A DNA stretch of 64,000 nucleotides from Candidatus Fermentibacterota bacterium (GTDB taxonomy: Bacteria > Fermentibacterota > Fermentibacteria > Fermentibacterales > Fermentibacteraceae), in contig PDSZ01000034.1 in the NCBI GenBank assembly GCA_002748705.1, positions 11,415-75,414 on the forward strand, given 5' to 3'. Below, piece after piece: positions 17,097-24,192 of this stretch. Below the pieces are notes generated by a model, which was given only the letters and a program-made list of their open reading frames with translations, did no database searches and was not told the DNA's origin. Each line of letters opens with the position of its first letter. Within the stretch, counting starts at the first letter, position 1. The position numbers and the translations under genes were made by a program.

Positions 17097-17192
17097 ATGC
17101 CCAACGGAAAAAAGCGCAAGCGTAAAAAGATAGCTACTCACAAGCGCAAGAAGAGGCGTCGCGCCAACAGGCACAAGAAAAAGGTCCGCTAA
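17097..17192 (+). CDS. 31-aa basic bS22/AURKAIP1-COX24-domain ribosomal protein
   Basis: ATG at 17097 directly follows the HU stop; TAA at 17190-17192. The product is almost all Lys/Arg (MPNGKKRKRKKIATHKR then KKRRRANRHKKK). The pattern GKKRKRxKxxTHKRKKRxRxNRHK matches the AURKAIP1/COX24 domain, the bacterial counterpart of mitochondrial mS38 and mycobacterial bS22, small-subunit proteins at the intersubunit face. Recognition rests on motif and length; it is too short for most gene finders. Co-transcription with HU is likely as there is no space for a promoter. Confidence 0.8.
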   Translation: MPNGKKRKRKKIATHKRKKRRRANRHKKKVR

Positions 17193-17195
17193 GGC

Positions 17196-17681
17196 TTGAT
17201 AGCAGCGGTCATTTCAGATACCCATATCCCGGTAAGGCTTAGAGCCTTACCGGGACAACTGTATGAAGCAGTTGCTGAAGCAGACATAATCATTCATGCA
17301 GGCGATATTGAAGAGACTGATGTAATAAGGGATCTTGAGCGCTTTGCTCCGGTGAAGGCTGTTCACGGTAACATGGATGGCTGTGACACAGCAAAAAGGT
17401 ACCCTGACAGGTTTCTTATGGAACTTGAAGGTTTCACAATTGGCCTGACCCACGGATCAGGCGCAAGGTGGGGCATAAGGGGCCGTATCAGAAAGATGTT
17501 CGAGCCGGTACAGCCGGACATCATCATTCACGGCCACACCCACCGGTTCTTCTGGGACAAGGAGAACGGAATATGGTTCCTCAACCCTGGAGCAATCGCC
17601 GGCCCAAAGGGAAAACGCTCCATGGCCATGCTCACACTGGAAAAGGGCACAAAGCCTGAAGTACAGCAACTGACCTTCTGA
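17196..17681 (+). CDS. YfcE/MJ0936-family metallophosphoesterase
   Basis: 161 aa from TTG 17196, 3 bases after the bS22-like stop. All calcineurin-like phosphoesterase motifs are present: ISDTHIP (D-x-H), IIIHAGDIEE (GD), VHGNMDG (GNxD), LTHGSGARWG (GH-like), HGHTH. Length matches the YfcE/Vps29 subfamily, which hydrolyses phosphodiesters such as bis-pNPP in vitro with Mn2+. Probably the last gene of the HU transcript. Physiological substrate unknown. Confidence 0.88.
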   Translation: MIAAVISDTHIPVRLRALPGQLYEAVAEADIIIHAGDIEETDVIRDLERFAPVKAVHGNMDGCDTAKRYPDRFLMELEGFTIGLTHGSGARWGIRGRIRKMFEPVQPDIIIHGHTHRFFWDKENGIWFLNPGAIAGPKGKRSMAMLTLEKGTKPEVQQLTF

Positions 17682-17753
17682 TCCGAACCTGGGAAAACGA
17701 CTTGAAGAAAACTCCTTGATCAACTATCTTCAGGCCACACAAATTATCCCGGT

Positions 17754-17829
17754 GCCCCCGTAGCTCAGCTGGATAGAGCGTCGGCCTCCGGAGCCGGAAG
17801 CCTGGGTTCGAATCCCGGCGGGGGTACCA
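17754..17829 (+). tRNA. tRNA-Arg (anticodon CCG)
   Basis: Acceptor GCCCCCG pairs with CGGGGGT (G1-T72 wobble); D arm GCTC..GAGC; anticodon stem TCGGC/GCCGG with loop CTCCGGA giving anticodon CCG; T arm GGTTCGAAT; encoded CCA at 17827-17829. The accessory region starts immediately downstream, so it may have served as an integration site, but I see no repeat of its 3' end in the window. Confidence 0.95.
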
Positions 17830-17843
17830 CCTGAGATTCGTCA

Positions 17844-18146
17844 ATGTCAAACAGCTCTAAGATGTTGAACGCCTTTGGTTGGGATTGGAAGATAAAGTGT
17901 GTATGCTTGAGAGGGCATCTGGAAGTACTGCCAGCTTTCGTTCCCCTGGTGTTGAGATACCTGATAGAGCAAATCACTAGTCAACTTGCAGAACTTGCCG
18001 AACAGATCAGCACTACGCACACGGCCTTCAACAAGCATAGATACTACTACAGAAATCCCACATTCAAGGGGGCATCAATTTATGTCATGATGGCTATGTT
18101 AAGTAACTATGGTGAGTTACTGAGCAAGAGTATTGATTCGCAATAG
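17844..18146 (+). CDS. hypothetical protein (100 aa)
   Basis: ATG at 17844, 15 bases past tRNA-Arg. The product has a hydrophobic middle (LPAFVPLVLRYLIEQITSQL) and a C-terminal GASIYVMMAMLSNYGELL. No family is recognised. It overlaps the next ORF by 14 bases and is less GC-rich than the core genes. There is no good ribosome binding site. It may be a genuine accessory gene or the remnant of one. Confidence 0.35.
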   Translation: MSNSSKMLNAFGWDWKIKCVCLRGHLEVLPAFVPLVLRYLIEQITSQLAELAEQISTTHTAFNKHRYYYRNPTFKGASIYVMMAMLSNYGELLSKSIDSQ

Positions 18147-18531
18147 TATAGAAGATGTTGATGTTATGCGTCTGAAAAAATCTGTTGTTATTGCAAGAAA
18201 CAGAATTGAGAAGAGATCCATAACTGGCGTAGAAACGCCAAACCTTTATAATAGCATTCGGCCATATGTTAATGTAAGTGATAGTGACTATGAGCAATGG
18301 GACAAGTTGTACATGTACGATACTGAAACTCATTTCATGATACGAATGCCAGGATTCACACATGATATTGTTTCTCTCTTTATATCGTGGACTAGTATCA
18401 ATGATGTAGTTGAATCTATACAGGAGTATATAACCGGAAGGAAAGGGGATTTCTATACAGTTGTCAGAAGAATTGTGGACAACATCATTGCATCGGATAT
18501 GATGGAGCAGAGGCTTGACAAGAAAACTTAG
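18133..18531 (+). CDS. hypothetical accessory protein (132 aa)
   Basis: TTG start at 18133; an internal ATG at 18166 is also possible. The sequence has a basic N-terminal part (LKKSVVIARNRIEKRSITG), an aromatic/acidic centre (SDYEQWDKLYMYDTETHF) and a helical C-terminal part with spaced hydrophobics (IVSLFISWTSINDVVESIQEY, then VRRIVDNIIASDMMEQ). The C-terminal arrangement is loosely reminiscent of PqqD-like winged helices, but I would not assign it. It overlaps the M3-like peptidase ORF by 17 bases, implying translational coupling with it. Confidence 0.45.
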   Translation: MIRNSIEDVDVMRLKKSVVIARNRIEKRSITGVETPNLYNSIRPYVNVSDSDYEQWDKLYMYDTETHFMIRMPGFTHDIVSLFISWTSINDVVESIQEYITGRKGDFYTVVRRIVDNIIASDMMEQRLDKKT

Positions 18532-19420
18532 AGAATACGCAGAACTCGAGAATCAGTTGCTTGTGATCGATGAGCGTCTTGCAGAGTGCAGCTACAATGT
18601 AATGACGAACCTGCCATGCCAGAGTAAGCAATATGCCAGGAGTAAGCTGGCAATACTAATGGAAATGATGCTCTTACTTGATGAAGAGAGTGCAGGAATC
18701 AGCGACCGACAGAGACAACTAATTCAAGCACAGTATCAAGTTAGTGCTATAGAGCACCAAGACAATATCAGTGACTTAAAGGAGGAGATCAATGAATGTG
18801 TCTGCTCCTATTGGAGAAAATCCGGTCTTGGGTTCTCGGAAAGACACAGTATCCTGTGTGAGAGTACCTGCGAGGCAGAACGAAGAGATGCATGGGAGCA
18901 TGTGTACCCATTGGCAAACGAAGTGAGTACTAAGTACAAAACTCTGGTGGAGCTTAGGAATGAGAATGCTAGAAAACACGGATATGTTAATTTCAGTGCT
19001 ATGAAGATGCTAATTAGCGGTATGTGTCCTGATGGTGCTACTAAACTCTGCAGGGAGTACCTGGGAGATACAGAGGAGGAGTACACAGTTGCATTGACTG
19101 AAAAGGCAAGATTGCTGGGGGTTACTAAAGAGTCGCCCTGGAATACTTCATACCTTTTATCTACTGGTTTTGAGAGGGAACATCGCACACAGTTAGATAT
19201 TGAGAATGCCATCGATTTGGTGTTCGGGAAACTTGGTTTCCAACTGCGCAGTATGCCGATTGAGATCGAATTGACTGATGTACCCTATGGAGCTGTATGC
19301 ATTTCATTCAGACCTGGAGGAAAAACAGTAGTATTGATTAACCAATGTGGATCTATTGAGGATTTTGGGTATACTCTTCACGAGGTAACTCACGCACTTC
19401 AAAATATTATCATTGTATAG
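18515..19420 (+). pseudogene. M3-like zinc metallopeptidase truncated after HExxH
   Basis: 301 aa from TTG 18515. The N-terminal helical region leads to LVELRNENARKHGYVNFSAM, the conserved RNExAxxxGY element of M3/oligoendopeptidase-type gluzincins, and the ORF reaches the zinc site SIEDFGYTLHEVTHALQ (HExxH). Four residues later it runs into the IS3 element and stops at TAG 19418-19420. The third zinc ligand (a Glu about 25 residues further on) and the rest of the catalytic domain are lost, so the protein cannot be active. Intact M3 enzymes are about 560-700 aa. Insertion, not frameshift, is the cause. Confidence 0.7.
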
Positions 19421-19494
19421 TGGTCTGAGAAAACTGGAGAGCAGAATAAGGTGGATTTGCCTATGTTTGAGAATCAGCGTAGAAAGGCAGATCC

Positions 19495-19779
19495 ATGCGA
19501 AAGAATTACAGTGCCGAGTTCAAGGCAAGAGTCGCCCTTGAAGCCCTCAAAGGAGATAAAACCCTTGCAGAGCTTGCTTCACATTACGAAGTCCATCCCA
19601 ATCTCATCCGGTCATGGAAGAAGAAGCTGCTTGAAGAAATGTCAGGCATATTCTCCGACAAGCGTAAGCGGGAGAAGAAAACCAACGAAGACGATAAGAC
19701 TCGTCTCTTCGAGGAGATTGGTCGTCTCAAGGTTGAGAACGACTGGCTCAAAAAAAAATCTGGACTTAACCATAAGTGA
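19495..19779 (+). CDS. IS3-family transposase OrfA
   Basis: 94 aa. HTH_Tnp_1-type N-terminus (YSAEFKARVALEALKGDKTLAELASHYEVHPNLIRSWKK) and a leucine-zipper-like C-terminus (EEIGRLKVENDWLKKK). AAAGG lies about 8 bases upstream. An uninterrupted run of nine A residues (19750-19758) near its end is the probable slippage site for making the OrfAB fusion. OrfB lies in the +1 frame, whereas the classical IS3 mechanism is -1; a -1 slip here reaches a stop within a few codons. Confidence 0.9.
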   Translation: MRKNYSAEFKARVALEALKGDKTLAELASHYEVHPNLIRSWKKKLLEEMSGIFSDKRKREKKTNEDDKTRLFEEIGRLKVENDWLKKKSGLNHK

Positions 19780-20620
19780 GAAGCGCTCAGCAATCGAGCA
19801 GGGTCATCCGGAGATCAGCGTGAACAGGCAATGCGAGCTCCTCGGTCTTGCTCCATCTACCTATTACTATCAGCCCAGGGAGCCGAAGAAAGACGATGTA
19901 CTGATCATGCAGGCCATAGACCGGATTTACACGAAGCATCCGTTTTATGGCTCCCGGCGGATCAGCGACAATCTCCCGGATGAAGGATTCACTGCCTGCA
20001 GAGAAAAGGTTGCTCGTTTGATGAAACTGATGGGTATACAGGCCATCTACCCGAAGAGGAATCTCAGCAAGCGTAACCATGAGCACAAGGTTTACCCCTA
20101 CTTGCTCAGGGGATTGTCCATAGACCGTCCTGACCAGGTCTGGTGCTCTGATGTGACCTTCATCAGAATGAAACATGGGTGGGCTTACCTGACCGTTGTG
20201 ATGGACTGGTACAGCCGCTATGTGATCTCCTGGGAGCTGTCCATGACAATGGATGCCAGCTTCGTTCTCCGTTGCCTGGAGAGGGCGTTGGAGACCGGTA
20301 CACCGGAGATATTCAACTCAGACCAGGGCAGCCAGTACACCAGCAACGGATTTACTGACCGTCTGAAGTCAGCCGGTGTGAGGATCAGCATGGACGGCAA
20401 AGGGAGAGCTTTCGACAACATCATGGTTGAGCGCCTGTGGCGGACGGTCAAGTATGAAGAGGTCTATCTGAACGAATACAGCGACTACTTCGATGCGCTC
20501 ACGAACATCGAGCGGTACATAAATTTCTACAATAACGAGAGGATACATTCCAGTCTGGACAAGCAGACACCGGCAGAGAGATACCACGGTTACAGAAGAG
20601 ATCAGAGAGAATCAGCATGA
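19760..20620 (+). CDS. IS3-family transposase OrfB (DDE integrase domain)
   Basis: About 286 aa from the slippage region; the open frame itself runs back to 19451. Motifs: RQCELLGLAPSTYYYQP, HPFYGSRRI, then the rve core with DDE residues in WCSDVTFI, FNSDQGSQYT and IMVERLWRTVKYEEVY, ending with YNNERIHSSLDKQTPAERY. No standard start codon sits near the orfA end in this frame, so it is probably made only as a frameshift or transcript-slippage fusion with OrfA. The frame is otherwise intact. Confidence 0.9.
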   Translation: MDLTISEKRSAIEQGHPEISVNRQCELLGLAPSTYYYQPREPKKDDVLIMQAIDRIYTKHPFYGSRRISDNLPDEGFTACREKVARLMKLMGIQAIYPKRNLSKRNHEHKVYPYLLRGLSIDRPDQVWCSDVTFIRMKHGWAYLTVVMDWYSRYVISWELSMTMDASFVLRCLERALETGTPEIFNSDQGSQYTSNGFTDRLKSAGVRISMDGKGRAFDNIMVERLWRTVKYEEVYLNEYSDYFDALTNIERYINFYNNERIHSSLDKQTPAERYHGYRRDQRESA

Positions 20621-20831
20621 AAGAACGAACCGGCCGCCACTCCGCTCCGGGCTACGCCCTCCGCTCCGTTGCGGCCGAAGAAAGAGGCAGGAAATCCACC
20701 TTAAACAGAGAGGTTTTCTCTCTTGACAACCCAGGCCACCTCACAAACCAGCCCAACCGGCCTGACTTCCAACTCACCGGTGTCTCAGTCGGGTATGATT
20801 CGGAGTTAAACAACTGATCTCAACAGAGAGG

Positions 20832-21060
20832 ATGAACAGGCTTGGAGCAGCATATGTGATTCTCTTCTTTGCGCTGCTTACTTTCTTTCCTTATTGAAGA
20901 AGAAAGAGCACCTGCCTCTCATCATGATCACCGGAGTTCTCAATGTAATTCTTATGTTCAGCATGGTTCACCGGCTCAGTTCTGATGAGCTGCAGGTTAT
21001 GAAGATCCTGTTCCTTCCTCCCTTCTGGCTCAGTCTTGCAGCTTGTCGTAATTGCTTTTA
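20832..21060 (+). pseudogene. membrane-protein fragment, possibly frameshifted
   Basis: ATG 20832 behind AGAGAGG gives 21 hydrophobic residues (MNRLGAAYVILFFALL...) ending at TGA 20895-20897. A TTG overlapping that stop (20894) opens a second frame with more membrane-like sequence (LIMITGVLNVILMFSMV and ILFLPPFWLSLAA), which runs on into the antitoxin frame. Either two coupled small ORFs or one small membrane gene broken by a frameshift. No family recognised. Confidence 0.3.
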
Positions 21061-21172
21061 CAGTGATGATCTATCTGGGCAGGAATGTGCAGGGAGAGGA
21101 ATCAGCTTCTTGACCAAAGCGACACATGTCTGTATCATTACGACAGATGACGAGCAAGGGAATGGAGGTGAA

Positions 21173-21604
21173 ATGTATCTGTCGATGATTACGGACATGC
21201 TTGGCGGGGTCAGGGTTCTCGGGCAGGATGTGCAGACGCAGATGGACCTGGTCAATCTGAGCCGAACCGGTGTGCCGAAAGAGTCTCTTGTTGTGTTCGC
21301 AAAGTATCTCGCAATGTCTGTAGGGGAGATGGCGGAGATGCTTCCTGTTACCGAGAGAACGCTTCAGAGATATGAACCCCGCAAGCATCTCAGCAGAAGC
21401 GTATCAGAGTCTGTTCTGCACATTGCTGAAGTGGTTGCCAGGGGAATAGAAGTATTTGAGGACAAGGATAAGTTTCTCAGCTGGATGCTGCTGCCCAGCA
21501 TTCCTCTTGGCGGCAACTCTCCCAGAAGCCTGCTGGGTACCAGATTCGGTATTGAGATGGTTCTTGATGAACTGACCAGGATCGAGCACGGGGTTATTGC
21601 CTGA
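21173..21604 (+). CDS. Xre/MbcA/ParS-type antitoxin of a RES toxin
   Basis: 143 aa from ATG 21173, chosen for the GGAGGTGA site 4-5 bases upstream; the frame is open further upstream but that part is unrelated membrane-like sequence. The N-terminal domain (TGVPKESLVVFAKYLAMSVGEMAEMLPVTERTLQRYE) is the Xre-like HTH, and the C-terminal part (VARGIEVFEDKDKFLSWMLLPSIPLGGNSPRSLLGTRFGIEMVLDELTRIEHG) is the MbcA/ParS antitoxin-toxin-binding domain (formerly DUF2384). Its TGA overlaps the ATG of the RES gene by one base. It would repress the operon and block the toxin. Confidence 0.9.
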   Translation: MYLSMITDMLGGVRVLGQDVQTQMDLVNLSRTGVPKESLVVFAKYLAMSVGEMAEMLPVTERTLQRYEPRKHLSRSVSESVLHIAEVVARGIEVFEDKDKFLSWMLLPSIPLGGNSPRSLLGTRFGIEMVLDELTRIEHGVIA

Positions 21605-22089
21605 TGCAGGTCTTTCGACTGGCGAAAGAGAAGTATGCTGAAGACCTTTCCGGTCATGGAGCCAGACTTGCAGGCGGAAGGTGGAACAGGTCCGGGGTGC
21701 CTGCGCTTTACACGGCAGAATCAATTGCGCTTACTGTCCTGGAGTATCTGGTGCATGTTCCTCTGGGGCTGAAACCGGACAAATTGAAGATAGTTACCAT
21801 CAGTATCCCTGATAACGCCCCCGGAACTGAGATTCCAGAAGCTGATCTACCAGCTGACTGGAACATTTACCCGTTTCCACCTGAAACCGCAGCAATGGGT
21901 TCTGAATGGCTTGAGAGCGAAAAAGGGCTGTATCTCAAGGTTCCTTCTGCTGTTGTTCCCCTTTGCAGCAACATTATTCTGAATCCTGGTCATCCCCTGA
22001 TGGGTGAGGTGAAGATTGAGAGAACCGGGTGCTTCAAGCTTGATCCGAGGTTACTGAGGCAGGTTACTCCGATTGGGAAAACGAGATGA
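21604..22089 (+). CDS. RES-domain toxin (NAD+-degrading family)
   Basis: 161 aa. RES signature residues are visible: the N-terminal FRLAKEKYAEDLSGHGARLAGGRWNRSGVPALYTAES, with the Arg of GGRWN, then LTVLEYLVH with its Glu, and the C-terminal SAVVPLCSNIILNP containing the conserved Ser/Asn. Family members (Res, MbcT) consume NAD+ and arrest growth. It forms a standard antitoxin-toxin pair with the preceding gene. The gene appears intact. Confidence 0.92.
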   Translation: MQVFRLAKEKYAEDLSGHGARLAGGRWNRSGVPALYTAESIALTVLEYLVHVPLGLKPDKLKIVTISIPDNAPGTEIPEADLPADWNIYPFPPETAAMGSEWLESEKGLYLKVPSAVVPLCSNIILNPGHPLMGEVKIERTGCFKLDPRLLRQVTPIGKTR

Positions 22090-22134
22090 TTTCTGAGATG
22101 TGAGTTTCCAGGAAAGGAAAACACTGAAAGGATT

Positions 22135-22314
22135 TCATAGTGCTTTATGATTCTTAAGAATCTTTATTGCAAGAGGTTCTTTGATTTCTAGGTGTCCTGG
22201 CGCTGCTTCTGTGGTACCAGTTTCTGGATTAATCCAGATGTAGTGCGACTTTCCTTCTCGTTTCAGATAGCAACCTCCCATTCTAAGCTTACGCTCAAGA
22301 TCCATGCGTTTCAT
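22135..22314 (-). CDS. hicA: orphan HicA-family mRNA interferase toxin
   Basis: 59 aa. Features of the HicA double-stranded RNA-binding fold: MKRMDLERKLRMGGCYLKREG at the N-terminus, KSHYIWINPETGTT with the catalytic-type His after the Lys-Ser pair, then PGHLEIKEPLAIKILKNH. HicA toxins are about 60 aa and cleave mRNA. No HicB antitoxin is seen on either side: 22090-22134 downstream is too short, and the upstream side is the truncated IS3 end. The cognate antitoxin was probably lost, so the gene may be silent or neutralised in trans. The ribosome binding site is weak. Confidence 0.75.
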   Translation of the reverse strand: MKRMDLERKLRMGGCYLKREGKSHYIWINPETGTTEAAPGHLEIKEPLAIKILKNHKAL

Positions 22315-22334
22315 CCAACCATGATCTTGTCGCG

Positions 22335-22456
22335 GATAGTATAGTGGCCTGAGAAAACTGGAGAGCTGAATAAGGTGGATTTGCCTATGTTTGAGAATCA
22401 GAGAAGAAAGGCAGATCCATGCGAAAGAATTACAGTGCCGAGTTCAAGGCAAGGAG
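22335..22456 (+). repeat. truncated second copy of the IS3 left end
   Basis: 22335-22456 repeats 19416-19537 with few differences (for example TGGCCTGAG against TGGTCTGAG), including the orfA start codon and its first codons. It then breaks off abruptly at GTTCAAGGCAAG. Only about 120 bases remain. Confidence 0.9.
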
Positions 22457-22459
22457 GGC

Positions 22460-22586
22460 ATGGATTACTATGAGAATCAATACAAGGACAGGGTACTGAA
22501 AAACTTGAAGAAACGGGCATCCCTCAGATGGAATTTGAGCTGACTCCAATGGAAAACTCCAGTGCTCTATTCGCCTCTGGATTTAT
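22460..22586 (+). pseudogene. C-terminal remnant of an unrelated transposase
   Basis: From ATG 22460 the frame reads MDYYENQYKDRVLKNLKKRA, resembling the C-terminal tail of bacterial transposases that end in YY..QY..RV..NL.RRA..LG. It then shifts frame: the continuation QMEFELTPME is one frame over, while the original frame stops at 22541-22543. The preceding part is replaced by the IS3 fragment. Family not assigned. Confidence 0.4.
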
Positions 22587-22619
22587 GTGATATGGTTGAG
22601 TTACCTGGAAGGAGATGAA

Positions 22620-23750
22620 ATGAGATTTCCCCATTGTGCGATTCTGGCCCTTAGTCTCATCCTCTTACTCTGCGGATGCAGTGAATCCGGTCAGCCCTCT
22701 CACTTAACCATTGATCAAGCAGTAGTCCATGAGGTTACACCGAAGATCGTTCTGGGAGTGAACGATCATTATGAAAACTATTGCTTTGGTGCGATATCGG
22801 ATGTTGAGTTCCTAAGCGACGGAAAAATAGCAGTTCTTGATCGGTTTTACGGTGGGGCAAGAGTATACTCACCTTCAGGTGAGTTTCTGTACAACATTGG
22901 TGTAGCAGGAGAAGGTCCTGGTGAGTTCGGAAGTCCAAGTAGCATCGCCTGTCGTGGTGACAGGGTGGTAATCATTGACCAGATAGCATACAAGGCGACT
23001 CTTTTTGATGCATCAGGACGCTATTTGAGTGAACTCCGGACATCATTTGCTCAAACTCCCCCGAGCTTTGTTAGTTTTGTATGTGAGAGCCTTATAGTGG
23101 GGGGGGTAACCACTATGGATACCTCAAACGGAGTATATGAGATGAACTACATGGTTGTTGTTCTTGATATGGAGTTCAATCCGGTTGATACACTTTTCTC
23201 GAATCCTTTCACCTATGAAGTTGGTAATGTTACTCAAATGCTTCAGAACAGCCTTTTCGCTTGTTCCTACACCACTGATGGTATGGGGAGGATTTTCGTT
23301 GCGGAGGCATCGACAGAAGAATACAGGATTGAAGGGATAGACTTAACAGAGTATGGAACCTACTCTATCACTAGAGAGATCCAACCTGTCGCGAAGACAC
23401 AGGATGAGATAAGCAGAGAGAGCGAGCGATTCACTCGGTTGATTCAGGCTCGCAATCCTGGTGTCCACCATGAGTATGTACCGTTGGCGATGAAGTACCT
23501 CATACCACCTAGTGGTATACATGCGGATGGTCTTGGAAGACTTTGGGTTTTGCGAGGTTACTCTGATCAGCTGACTTTTGATACATATGACTACTCGGGA
23601 GAACTGCTGTTCTCCACTGTCGTACATGGCATTCCTGTAGAGGAACCACAGGAAGTACTATGGTGGTCAGTGTCCAGGCATGGCATTTCAGTCTTCTCAA
23701 GAGATCCCTACGAGAAACCTCTTGTCTGGATATTCGATCTTCCAGCTTAG
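22620..23750 (+). CDS. six-bladed beta-propeller lipoprotein
   Basis: 376 aa from ATG 22620, chosen for GGAGATGA just upstream and because it gives a clean lipoprotein signal (LALSLILLLCGC, lipobox LCGC). The mature part shows repeated blades: EFLSDGKIAVLDRFYGGARVY, then GEFLYNIGVAGEGPGEFGSP, then GDRVVIIDQIAYKATLFD, and a C-terminal HADGLGRLWVLRGY. The GxAGEGPGEF motif matches that of the propeller at 2046-3182. Likely attached to a membrane facing the periplasm or outside. No catalytic motif. It lies among IS remnants, so probably accessory. Confidence 0.8.
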   Translation: MRFPHCAILALSLILLLCGCSESGQPSHLTIDQAVVHEVTPKIVLGVNDHYENYCFGAISDVEFLSDGKIAVLDRFYGGARVYSPSGEFLYNIGVAGEGPGEFGSPSSIACRGDRVVIIDQIAYKATLFDASGRYLSELRTSFAQTPPSFVSFVCESLIVGGVTTMDTSNGVYEMNYMVVVLDMEFNPVDTLFSNPFTYEVGNVTQMLQNSLFACSYTTDGMGRIFVAEASTEEYRIEGIDLTEYGTYSITREIQPVAKTQDEISRESERFTRLIQARNPGVHHEYVPLAMKYLIPPSGIHADGLGRLWVLRGYSDQLTFDTYDYSGELLFSTVVHGIPVEEPQEVLWWSVSRHGISVFSRDPYEKPLVWIFDLPA

Positions 23751-23853
23751 TGTAAACAGGATTATTGGAATCTATATAATTGAGTAATGTTGCTCAATAA
23801 GTTCCGGGATTGTTTGCACACTGGGAACTGCTCTATCGAAAAGCTTAATAATA

Positions 23854-23930
23854 AGAGCAGTACGAAGGGAGATTATTGTGTGTACGGTTCTGAGAGAGTC
23901 CTATGGATAGCTTTCCTCTGGCTACTCAAC
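23854..23930 (+). ncRNA. degenerate group II intron 3' end (domains V-VI) remnant
   Basis: AGAGCAGTAC (23854-23863) pairs with GTACGGTTCT (23882-23891) apart from one A-G mismatch and one G-T wobble, as in intron domain V, whose 3' strand normally reads GTACGGTTC. Sequence after it ends GGCTACTCAAC (23920-23930), resembling the CCTACTC(G)AC ends of bacterial introns. No reverse transcriptase ORF is present and the domain V 5' strand has a non-canonical base, so it would be an inactive scar. This rests on consensus matching by eye. Confidence 0.4.
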
Positions 23931-24192
23931 TCTGGATGATAAAAGAGTGAATGACTTGATACACAAAGGGATATATGCAGAAATCAAAGAAGCGAATATG
24001 CAATATATTAGTACTATTGTACTAAATGTGTCACTATAGACTGACTGCAACTTAGAGTGATTGCCATAGATAAAATTCAGAGGGGGCTTTAGTGACGGAC
24101 TTGTTCCTGGGTGCCGTATGCAAAATGAGTTTGCACATAATGCTCAATTCTTGCCGATCCTGTATAATTCTTTGATAAACAGGAGGCTTTGA

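Larger units (their letters stand above)
19421..20738 (+). mobile_element. IS3-family insertion sequence
   Basis: About 1.32 kb with overlapping orfA/orfB. The ends form imperfect inverted repeats: left TGGTCTGAGAAAACT... and right ...CAACCCAGGCCA, plus an internal match TAAGGTGGATTT (19450-19461) against AAATCCACCTTA (20692-20703). It interrupts the M3-like peptidase gene. No clear target-site duplication is visible (flanks TATAG and CCTCA), so one end may have been moved by a later deletion. A second truncated left end lies at 22339-22456. Confidence 0.85.

Noticed and set aside
17632..17977. Minus-strand ORFs across tRNA-Arg, one reading YPRRDSNPGF
   Set aside because: This is the familiar false protein made by translating the antisense of a tRNA; the cloverleaf is clear.
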